From the NCBI GenBank assembly GCA_030146905.1, contig JASLAV010000863.1:1-9920 (forward strand): a DNA stretch of 9,920 bases, in the 5' to 3' direction. The notes under the pieces were generated by a model that did not search any database, had not been told where the DNA came from, and worked only from the letters and a program-made list of their open reading frames with translations. The stretch comes from Lentzea sp. (GTDB taxonomy: Bacteria > Actinomycetota > Actinomycetes > Mycobacteriales > Pseudonocardiaceae). A program made the position numbers and the translations under genes. Of this stretch, positions 1-5,687 are shown piece after piece (position 1 is the stretch's first letter; each line of letters begins with the position of its first letter).

Positions 1-708
1 CTCGCCCAGGTACGCGTCGCGCACCCGCTGGTCGGCCAGGAGCGAGTGCCCCGGACCGTCCAGAGTGGTCCTGCCGAGGTCGATCACGTACCCGTGGTGC
101 GACAACGCCAGCGCCGCGAGGGCGTTCTGCTCCACCAGGAGGATGGTGGTGCCCAGCGACTGCAGCTCCTTGATGGTGTCGAAGATCCGCTGCGTCATGA
201 TCGGCGAGAGACCCATCGAGGGCTCGTCGAGCATCAGCAGCCGGGGCTTCGACATCATCGCGCGACCGATGGCCAGCATCTGCTGCTCGCCACCGGAGAA
301 GAGCCCTGCCTTGTTGTGCCTGCGCTCACCCAGCACGGGGAAGAGGTCGTACACGCGCTGCATGTCGGCCTGGACGCCGTCGTCCTTGCGGACGTAGGCA
401 CCGAGCTGCAGGTTCTCCTCCACGGTCATCCGCGGGAAGAGGCGGCGACCCTCCGGCGAGTGCGAGATGCCCATGCCCAGGATGGCGTGCGCCGGCTCGT
501 TGTGGATCGGCTTGCCCTGGAACAGGATCTCGCCGGACGCCGGACGCAGCAGACCCGAGATGGTGCGCAGGGTCGTGGTCTTGCCCGCACCGTTCGAGCC
601 GATCAACGACACGATCTGGCCGGCCTCGACGGTGAACGAGATGTCGCGGACGGCCTCGATCGCGCCGTAGGCGACCGAGAGGTTGCGGACTTCGAGCAGC
701 GGGCTCAT
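1..708 (-). CDS. livF: LivF-type ATPase of the branched-chain amino acid ABC importer (3' end cut by the window edge)
   Basis: One of the two ATP-hydrolysing subunits that power import of leucine, isoleucine and valine through the LivH/LivM membrane pair, acting at the inner face of the membrane. The 236 codons visible hold Walker A GSNGAGKTT (residues 37-45), the PEGRR segment that replaces the Q-loop in this family (about 85-89), signature SGGEQQ (138-143), Walker B LLMLDEP (157-163) and a C-terminal DAYLGE. The H-loop position reads VEQN, with Gln instead of His, which is usual for LivF and separates it from LivG. Family members are about 235-240 residues, so the stop is probably just outside the window. 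The ATG (706-708) overlaps the livG stop as ATGA, which fixes the start and suggests coupled translation. Last liv gene visible in the operon. Confidence 0.95.
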   Translation of the reverse strand, partial: MSPLLEVRNLSVAYGAIEAVRDISFTVEAGQIVSLIGSNGAGKTTTLRTISGLLRPASGEILFQGKPIHNEPAHAILGMGISHSPEGRRLFPRMTVEENLQLGAYVRKDDGVQADMQRVYDLFPVLGERRHNKAGLFSGGEQQMLAIGRAMMSKPRLLMLDEPSMGLSPIMTQRIFDTIKELQSLGTTILLVEQNALAALALSHHGYVIDLGRTTLDGPGHSLLADQRVRDAYLGE

Positions 709-1514
709 GCCTGCTCTCCCTTCGCGGCCTCGACGTCGTGCTGGACTTCTTCCGGCGGCTTGCCGAGGTAGGCCTCGACCACCCGCGGGTCCGCCCGCAC
801 GACCTCGGGGCTGCCCTCGACGAGCAGTTCGCCCTGCACGAGCACGGAGACCGAGTCGCACAGCCCGAAGATGAACTTGATGTCGTGCTCGATGACGACG
901 ACGGACACACCCGTCTCGCGGATGCGGAAGATCAGCTGCTGCGTCGCTTCCGTCTCCTGCGGGTTCATGCCCGCCGTGGGCTCGTCCAGCAGCAACACCG
1001 CCGGATCCGTCGCCAACGCGCGCGCGATCTCCAGACGGCGCTGGTCGCCGTACGGGAGGTTGCGCGAGAGCTCGTCGTCGACGTTGTTCAGGCCGACGAA
1101 CGCGAGCAGCTCCCGCGACCGCTCCCGTGCCGCCCTCTCACCCCGCTGGTAGGCGGGGCCGTGGAACAACGAGGCCAGCGGCCCCTGCTTCATCCGCACG
1201 TGGCGGCCGACCATGACGTTCTCCAGCACGCTCATGCTGGGGAACAGGCGGATGTTCTGGAACGTGCGGGCCACGCCCGCGTCCGTCACCTTCGCCGGGT
1301 CTCCCGGCAGGACGTTGCCCTTGAGCAGCACCTGCCCGGTGGTCGGCGTGTACAGACCCGTCAGGCAGTTGAAGAACGTGGTCTTCCCCGCGCCGTTCGG
1401 GCCGATCAGGCCGACGATCTTGCCTTCTTCGAGCGTCAGCGTGACGCCCTTCAACGCCTTGAGGCCACCGAAGACCATCGAGACGTCACGCGCCTCCAAG
1501 ACCGGAGTGCTCAT
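705..1514 (-). CDS. livG: LivG-type ATPase of the branched-chain amino acid ABC importer
   Basis: Second ATPase subunit of the branched-chain amino acid importer, expected to pair with LivF beneath the LivH/LivM pore. The 269-residue product has Walker A GPNGAGKTT (38-46), Q-loop ARTFQNIRLF (Q86), signature LPYGDQRR (153-160; the family usually has LSYGQQRR), Walker B VLLLDEP (173-179) and H-loop His210 in VIEHD. The insertion around residues 105-130 before the helical domain is typical of LivG, which is a little longer than LivF. The C-terminal tail after YLGK (about 253-269) is charged and probably dispensable. The ATG (1512-1514) overlaps the livM stop by ATGA, and its own stop overlaps livF the same way, so it sits inside a tightly packed operon with no room for its own promoter. 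Confidence 0.95.
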   Translation of the reverse strand: MSTPVLEARDVSMVFGGLKALKGVTLTLEEGKIVGLIGPNGAGKTTFFNCLTGLYTPTTGQVLLKGNVLPGDPAKVTDAGVARTFQNIRLFPSMSVLENVMVGRHVRMKQGPLASLFHGPAYQRGERAARERSRELLAFVGLNNVDDELSRNLPYGDQRRLEIARALATDPAVLLLDEPTAGMNPQETEATQQLIFRIRETGVSVVVIEHDIKFIFGLCDSVSVLVQGELLVEGSPEVVRADPRVVEAYLGKPPEEVQHDVEAAKGEQA

Positions 1515-3247
1515 GCTTTCTTCGCCTCCACATGCGCCTCTTCGGCATTCTCATCGGCGCGTTCGGCCAGCTCAGCGCGCCTGTGCGCATCGGGGATCAG
1601 GCCGACCGGCCGGAACCGCATGATCAGGATCAGCGCGAGGCCGAAGATCATGAGGCGGTAGTCCTCGAAGTCGCGCAGCTTCTCGGGCAGCACGAACAGC
1701 AGCGCGGCACCGAGAACGGCGCCGGGGATCGAGCCCATGCCGCCGAGGATGACCGCCGCGAGCAGCGTGATCGACTCGAGGAACTTGAACGACTCGTACG
1801 AGACGGTGCCGTTCTTGTGGGCGAACACCGCACCCGCGAGACCCGCGAGCATGGCACCGATGAGGAACGCGAGGATCTTCATCTTGCCGGTGCGGATGCC
1901 CATCGCGCGGGCGGCGTCCTCGTCCTCGCGGATCGCGATCCACGCGCGGCCGATGCGGCTGAACTTGAGGTTCGCGAACACCGCCATCGTGGCCGCGACG
2001 AGCAGCACGATCAGGACGTAGTACAGGACGCCCGCCGGCAGCTTCACGGCGCCGATCGAGATCGACTTGTTGAACTCCGTGCCGAACAGCGACAGCGCCG
2101 GGATGCCGGGGATGGCGTTGGAGCCGTTGGTGATGCCACCGATGTCGTTCTGCGCGGAGCGGGTGAAGATCTCACCGAACGCCAGCGTCACGATCGCGAG
2201 GTAGTCACCGCGGACCCGCAGCGTCGGCGAACCGACGATGGCGCCGAAGATGCCTGCCACGACGGCCGCGACGACCGCGGCGACCGGGAACGGCAGGTGG
2301 ATGCCGAAGTGCGCGGTCGCGGCACCGGAGAAGTTCGCCGCCACCAGGGCGCCGATGCCCATGAACGCGACGTACCCGAGGTCGAGCAGGCCGGCGAGAC
2401 CGACGACGATGTTCAGGCCGATCGCGGTGGCGGCGTAGATGCCGATGTTCGCCGCGACCGTCATCCAGTACTCGTTGCCCGCGTCGGTGAACGGGAGCAG
2501 CAGCGCACACGCCGCCAGCACGATCACGCTGAACACGCGGTGCTGCTCGGACAGGGCCGAGAGCCAGCGGACGAACCCGACGCCGCTCAGAGCGCCGAGC
2601 ACACCACCGGTGAAACCGAGGAACGACAGGAAGATCGCGCCCGCGTACGGGTTCGCGCTGCCGACGCCACCGGTGGTCAGCATCGCGGCGACGGCGTAGA
2701 GCACCGCACCGAACGACACCAGCAGCACCAGGTACGCGACCGGGGTCGAGACCTTGAACCTCCACTCGCCCACCGGCCCGATGCCGATGCCGTAGCCCGC
2801 GAGGATCGTCAGCACACCGGCGACGATGCCGACGACGCCGCCGAACGCCGTGGCACCGTCCAGGGCCGTGATGGCACCGAGGCCACCGCCCTTGACCGTG
2901 ATGTACGCGGCGTTCACCACCGAGACGATGGTGAGGCCCCACCCGAACGCCCGGATGACCCGGCCCCTGGACGGAACCGGTGCGAACGTCGCGATCAGGA
3001 CGAGGACGCCGAGCAGCAGGACGTGCCAGCGGAAGCCGGTGACGGCGAACGGCGCGTCGAAGAACTGCAGCGTCGACTTGTCGGGCCAGTTGCCGTCGTT
3101 GAGGGTGAACGTGACCCACGGCAGGAGCGCCGCGACGACGGCGAGCACACCACCGGCGATCGCGAACGGCTTGCCCAGGGGCGCGAGCGCGGAGCGCTTC
3201 GCCACGGACGTGGCTCCAGGAGGAGTGGACACAGTGCTCGTGCTCAT
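1511..3247 (-). CDS. livM: LivM-type permease with a long N-terminal membrane extension
   Basis: Transmembrane subunit that with LivH forms the channel for branched-chain amino acids. The product is 578 residues, much longer than classical LivM (about 425 in E. coli). The conserved permease core starts near residue 255: a YWMTVAANIGIYA segment, then GLAGLLDLGYVAF (about 283-295), TLRVRGDYLAIVTLAFGEI (342-360) and the cytoplasmic coupling loop GRAWIAIREDEDAARAMGI (433-451) that docks the ATPases. It ends with the family motif RPVGLIP (546-552). Residues 1-250 add several hydrophobic segments (about 28-48, 75-90, 100-117, 135-155, 168-190, 202-225, 236-252) with no other recognisable domain. 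The C-terminal tail is Glu/Ala-rich. The ATG overlaps the livH stop by ATGA. Long LivM forms occur in other actinobacteria as far as I recall; the role of the extension is unknown to me. Confidence 0.93.
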   Translation of the reverse strand: MSTSTVSTPPGATSVAKRSALAPLGKPFAIAGGVLAVVAALLPWVTFTLNDGNWPDKSTLQFFDAPFAVTGFRWHVLLLGVLVLIATFAPVPSRGRVIRAFGWGLTIVSVVNAAYITVKGGGLGAITALDGATAFGGVVGIVAGVLTILAGYGIGIGPVGEWRFKVSTPVAYLVLLVSFGAVLYAVAAMLTTGGVGSANPYAGAIFLSFLGFTGGVLGALSGVGFVRWLSALSEQHRVFSVIVLAACALLLPFTDAGNEYWMTVAANIGIYAATAIGLNIVVGLAGLLDLGYVAFMGIGALVAANFSGAATAHFGIHLPFPVAAVVAAVVAGIFGAIVGSPTLRVRGDYLAIVTLAFGEIFTRSAQNDIGGITNGSNAIPGIPALSLFGTEFNKSISIGAVKLPAGVLYYVLIVLLVAATMAVFANLKFSRIGRAWIAIREDEDAARAMGIRTGKMKILAFLIGAMLAGLAGAVFAHKNGTVSYESFKFLESITLLAAVILGGMGSIPGAVLGAALLFVLPEKLRDFEDYRLMIFGLALILIMRFRPVGLIPDAHRRAELAERADENAEEAHVEAKKA

Positions 3248-4158
3248 GCGCGCACCCTTTCCGGCTCACCGAACAGACCCTGCGGGCGGAAGACGAGCAC
3301 GAGGATCAGCACGACGAAGATCCACACGTAGTCGTACTGGGTGCCGCCCGGCATGTACTGGCCGGCCACGGTCTTGATCAGACCGATGATGAACGCGCCG
3401 ATGACAGCGCCCCGGATGCTGCCGACACCACCCAGGACCGCCGCCGTGAAGGCGAAGATGCCGGTCTGGAAGCCCATGTCGATGTTGATGTTGTCCAGGT
3501 AGCCGCCGTACATGACACCGGCGACACCGGCGAGCACGGCACCGAACACGAACGTCAGCACGATCACGCGGTTCGGGTTCACGCCCATGAGCTTCGCGGT
3601 GTCGGGATCCTGCGCGGTCGCACGCATCGCCCGGCCCATCCGCGACTTGTTGATGTAGGTCTGCAGGATGACCGCGAGACCGACCGAGAGCCCGACCAGC
3701 AGGACACCGGTCCACGACACGTTGACCGGGCCGAGCGTCAGGTTGCCCTGTGGGAAGACCTTCGGGTAGGGCAGGTTCGACTTGGCGTTCGGGTAGAAGA
3801 CGCGCACGGCTTCCTGCAGGAACACGGACACGCCGAGCGCTGTGATCAGCGGGGCCAGCCGGGGCGCGTTGCGCAGCGGCCGGTAGGCGAACCGTTCCAT
3901 GATGACGGCGACGAGGACCGCCACCGCGATGCCGCCGACGAACATGAGCGGCAGGGCCACGGCAGCCGACTTCTTGAGGTCGTCAGGAAGGAGCGTGAAC
4001 GTGGCAAGGCCTCCGTACGAGGCCACCATGAAGACCTCGCCGTGAGCGAAGTTGATCAGCTGGATGATGCCGTACACCATCGTGTACCCGAGGGCGATCA
4101 GGGCGATCAACGCACCCTGAACGACCCCGTTGGCCAGCTGTTGGAGCAGGACTGACAC
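3244..4158 (-). CDS. livH: LivH-type permease of the branched-chain amino acid ABC importer
   Basis: Partner permease of LivM. The 304-residue, strongly hydrophobic product opens with QLANGVVQGALIALIALGYT and the family hallmark YGIIQLINFAHGEVFM (29-44). It carries the ATPase-coupling loop GRAMRATAQDPDTAKLMGV (175-193) and the conserved segment TAAVLGGVGSIRGAVIGAF (238-256), and ends with VFRPQGLFGEPERVRA. The length is normal for LivH (about 300). The start is a GTG (4156-4158), supported by GGAGGT four bases upstream. The stop overlaps the livM ATG by ATGA. It lies about 75 bp downstream of livK, behind a strong intercistronic hairpin, so it may be made in smaller amounts than the binding protein. 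Confidence 0.95.
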   Translation of the reverse strand: MSVLLQQLANGVVQGALIALIALGYTMVYGIIQLINFAHGEVFMVASYGGLATFTLLPDDLKKSAAVALPLMFVGGIAVAVLVAVIMERFAYRPLRNAPRLAPLITALGVSVFLQEAVRVFYPNAKSNLPYPKVFPQGNLTLGPVNVSWTGVLLVGLSVGLAVILQTYINKSRMGRAMRATAQDPDTAKLMGVNPNRVIVLTFVFGAVLAGVAGVMYGGYLDNINIDMGFQTGIFAFTAAVLGGVGSIRGAVIGAFIIGLIKTVAGQYMPGGTQYDYVWIFVVLILVLVFRPQGLFGEPERVRA

Positions 4159-4162
4159 GACT

Positions 4163-4168
4163 ACCTCC
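4163..4168 (-). promoter_or_regulatory. Shine-Dalgarno of livH, set in a small hairpin
   Basis: GGAGGT lies four bases before the GTG start and decides that start. It sits mostly in the loop of a tiny CTAC/GTAG stem (4161-4172), directly after the large livK-livH hairpin, so its accessibility could depend on how the RNA folds here. The 4-bp stem is weak and may be fortuitous. Confidence 0.6.
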
Positions 4169-4172
4169 GTAG

Positions 4173-4209
4173 ACGGCGGGGGCGAGCAAACAACGCCCGC
4201 CCCCGCCGT
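4173..4209 (-). terminator. Strong intercistronic stem-loop between livK and livH
   Basis: A perfect 12-bp GC-rich inverted repeat (arms 4173-4184 and 4198-4209, each the complement of ACGGCGGGGGCG) around a 13-base loop. In the direction of transcription it follows the livK stop by about 25 bases and ends four bases before the livH Shine-Dalgarno. No U-tract follows, so it is not a classical intrinsic terminator. The likely roles are partial termination or a 3' end that protects livK RNA, giving more binding protein than permease. This is the usual ratio in ABC import operons, but the mechanism here is inference. Confidence 0.65.
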
Positions 4210-4234
4210 GGCTCAATCAGTGACTAGGTAGCCG

Positions 4235-5461
4235 TCAGCCGGTGAACTCGCCGGTCTGAACGTCCTTCCACTTGCCAGAGGTGACCGAGTAGACGGTCAG
4301 CACCTTGTTCGTGCTGTCGCCGTACTGGTCGAACTTGACCTCACCGGTGGCGCCGGAGCCGCTGTAGGCACCGACGTTGGTGAGCATGGCGTCACGCTTC
4401 GACTCGTCCCAGGCGCCGCCGTCGACGGTCTTGGCCAGACCACCGATGATCGCGTTCGCGGCGTCGTAGGAGAACGCACCGTAGGCGGCGTAGTCCTCCT
4501 TGCCGAACTTCGCCTTGTAGGCGTCGACGAAGGCCTTGGCGGTGGCCAGGGACTCGGTCGGCGCGCCGACGGAGGTGGCGAGGTCGCCTTCCTTACCGCC
4601 GAGGTCGACGAACTTCGGGTCGAAGATGCCGTCGCCGCCCATCAGCGGGACGTTGAGGCCCGCGGACGCCATCTGCTTCGACAGCGGGCCGGCGACCGGG
4701 TACTCACCGCCGTAGTAGACCGCGTCGGGGGCCAGCGCCTTGATCTTGGAGATGACACCGGAGAAGTCGGTGTCCTTCTCGCCGACCTTCTCGGAGCCGA
4801 CGATCTTGCCACCCTTCTTGGTGACCTGCTTCGACAGCTCGGCCGCGAGGCCCTCACCGTAGGTCTTGCCGTCGGTGATGATGGCGATGTTCTTCTTGCC
4901 GGCCTTCTCGACGAGGTAGTTGGCCGCGTACGGGCCCTGCAGGTCGTCGGTGGTGCAGACGCGGAAGTAGTTGTCGAACTGGCGCTTCGGGGCCGTCAGG
5001 AAGTCATTGCCCCTGGTCAGCGACGGGTTCGTGTTGGCGGGCGACACCTGGGGGATCTTCTTGTCCCGCAGGATGGGCTGCACCGTCTGGGCGACCGACG
5101 AGTTCAGCGTGCCGACGACACCCACGACGTTCGGGTCGGTCGACAGCTTCGTGGCGGCCTGCGCACCCTTGGCGGGGTTGGCCTCGTCGTCCTGGGCGGA
5201 CACGGTCAGCTTGTAGCCCTTGACCGTGCACTTCTTGTTCGCCTCGTCCACCGCGAGCTCGGTGGACTGGCGGATGCCGAGGCCGAGAGCGGACAGGTTG
5301 CCAGACAGCGGAGCGACAACACCGACGGTCAGAGTGCCCTTCGACGTGTCGCAGCTGCCCCCGTTGTTGCCGCCGGCTTCATCCTTGTTCGAGCCACAGG
5401 CTGCAAGAACAAGCAGCGAGGCACCGACAATCGCTGCGGACTTCACAGAGTGCTTACGCAC
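4235..5461 (-). CDS. livK: LivK/LivJ-type branched-chain amino acid-binding lipoprotein
   Basis: Extracytoplasmic lipoprotein that captures branched-chain amino acids, or related amino acids, and delivers them to LivHM. I place the start at the GTG at 5459-5461, preceded by GAGGAGGG seven bases upstream. This gives 408 residues with a proper lipoprotein signal: basic MRKHSVK, hydrophobic stretch 9-21 and lipobox LAAC with acylated Cys22. Longer in-frame readings back to about 5605 would put 48 odd residues before the signal and are rejected. A Gly/Asn/Ser linker (23-38) leads to the type I periplasmic-binding fold of the Peripla_BP_6 kind: TLTVGVVAPLSGNLSALG (43-60), VVGVVGTLNS (112-121) and PDAVYYGGEYPVAGPLSKQM (245-264). 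Cys37 and Cys78 could form the N-lobe disulphide known from LivJ. First gene of the liv operon. The exact ligand cannot be read from sequence. Confidence 0.93.
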   Translation of the reverse strand: MRKHSVKSAAIVGASLLVLAACGSNKDEAGGNNGGSCDTSKGTLTVGVVAPLSGNLSALGLGIRQSTELAVDEANKKCTVKGYKLTVSAQDDEANPAKGAQAATKLSTDPNVVGVVGTLNSSVAQTVQPILRDKKIPQVSPANTNPSLTRGNDFLTAPKRQFDNYFRVCTTDDLQGPYAANYLVEKAGKKNIAIITDGKTYGEGLAAELSKQVTKKGGKIVGSEKVGEKDTDFSGVISKIKALAPDAVYYGGEYPVAGPLSKQMASAGLNVPLMGGDGIFDPKFVDLGGKEGDLATSVGAPTESLATAKAFVDAYKAKFGKEDYAAYGAFSYDAANAIIGGLAKTVDGGAWDESKRDAMLTNVGAYSGSGATGEVKFDQYGDSTNKVLTVYSVTSGKWKDVQTGEFTG

Positions 5462-5468
5462 GTGATGT

Positions 5469-5476
5469 CCCTCCTC
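5469..5476 (-). promoter_or_regulatory. Shine-Dalgarno that fixes the livK start
   Basis: GAGGAGGG is seven bases before the GTG at 5461 and 9-16 bases after the stop of the upstream small ORF. Together with the lipoprotein signal it selects this GTG over the upstream in-frame codons. Confidence 0.8.
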
Positions 5477-5484
5477 TATCCCTG

Positions 5485-5520
5485 CTACCGGACACGCGAG
5501 ATCTCCGCGCGCCGCTCCAT
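5485..5520 (-). CDS. Possible 11-residue leader peptide upstream of livK
   Basis: A minimal ORF in the livK leader: ATG at 5518-5520, stop TAG at 5485-5487, peptide MERRAEISRVR. It is preceded by AGGAG with six-base spacing (5527-5531), as good a ribosome site as most genes here have. It ends 23 bases before the livK GTG and lies just downstream of the candidate livK promoter. It has four arginines but only one Ile and one Val, so it does not look like a classical branched-chain attenuator peptide. It may tune livK translation or be chance. No homology can be judged at this length. Confidence 0.35.
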   Translation of the reverse strand: MERRAEISRVR

Positions 5521-5522
5521 CA

Positions 5523-5536
5523 CCCTCTCCTGAGGG
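5523..5536 (-). promoter_or_regulatory. Small hairpin covering the leader-ORF ribosome site
   Basis: CCCTC and GAGGG form a 5-bp stem around a 4-base loop (loop AGGA on the transcribed strand). The AGGAG of the upstream ORF is split between loop and stem, so the fold could hide it. Confidence 0.3.
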
Positions 5537-5544
5537 ATGGCCGG

Positions 5545-5574
5545 AACCTAGGCGATGACTGTGACCGCAGTCAT
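5545..5574 (-). promoter_or_regulatory. Candidate livK promoter
   Basis: On the minus strand a TAGGTT (5545-5550, fits TANNNT) follows ATGACT (5569-5574, matches TTGACA at four positions) with an 18-base spacer. Transcription would begin near 5538, just before the upstream ORF's ribosome site. The adjacent inverted repeat 5554-5575 covers the -35 and most of the spacer, which is where a repressor operator is often found. Sequence match only. Confidence 0.4.
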
Positions 5575-5575
5575 C
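5554..5575. promoter_or_regulatory. Inverted repeat IR1, candidate operator over the livK promoter
   Basis: Perfect 8-bp arms GATGACTG (5554-5561) and CAGTCATC (5568-5575) around a 6-bp spacer TGACCG. The 22-bp dyad with half-site centres about 14 bp apart is typical of a dimeric helix-turn-helix regulator. I do not recognise the motif as that of a known regulator. Confidence 0.55.
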
Positions 5576-5595
5576 AATGCCAATGGGCTCGTGAC

Positions 5596-5617
5596 CATAA
5601 CGCAACTCGGCGTTATG
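5596..5617. promoter_or_regulatory. Inverted repeat IR2, second candidate operator
   Basis: Perfect 8-bp arms CATAACGC (5596-5603) and GCGTTATG (5610-5617) around a 6-bp spacer AACTCG. It has the same arm and spacer lengths as IR1 but a different sequence. Its centre is 42 bp from that of IR1, about four helical turns. A third half-copy, CATAACG, recurs at 5673-5679 over the -10 of the divergent gene. Confidence 0.5.
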
Positions 5618-5652
5618 TTTTGTTTAAGGAATGTCACATCCCGTAACCTTCG

Positions 5653-5687
5653 TTCACTCTTTGGACGGCTGCCATAACGTGGGCGTA
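5653..5687 (+). promoter_or_regulatory. Candidate leaderless promoter of the secreted-protein gene
   Basis: TTCACT (5653-5658), a 16-base spacer, TAACGT (5675-5680, fits TANNNT), then six bases to the ATG. This places the transcription start at or next to the A of the start codon. No Shine-Dalgarno precedes the ATG, and the in-frame TAA at 5675-5677 rules out an upstream start. An alternative promoter, TTGTTT (5620-5625) with TAACCT (5644-5649) at 18-base spacing, would give a leader of about 30 bases. Confidence 0.45.

Noticed and set aside
738..1661. A 307-codon open frame on the plus strand opposite livG
   Set aside because: It is a shadow of livG, whose Walker, signature and H-loop motifs are all in place. 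The antisense product is low-complexity and His/Arg/Gln-rich.
1532..3331. A 599-codon open frame on the plus strand opposite livM and the livH end
   Set aside because: Its translation is dominated by Arg, Asp, Glu, Gln and His, as expected for the antisense of high-GC membrane-protein codons. It has no domain and no ribosome site, and livM on the other strand is certain.
5462..5605. Extending livK upstream to give a 456-residue protein
   Set aside because: This would place 48 polar residues before a classical lipoprotein signal. The GTG at 5461 has a strong Shine-Dalgarno and gives Cys22 in a proper lipobox.
5631..5640. A possible CRP-type site (TGTGACAT on the minus strand)
   Set aside because: Only one half-site is present; no TCACA partner lies at the required spacing.
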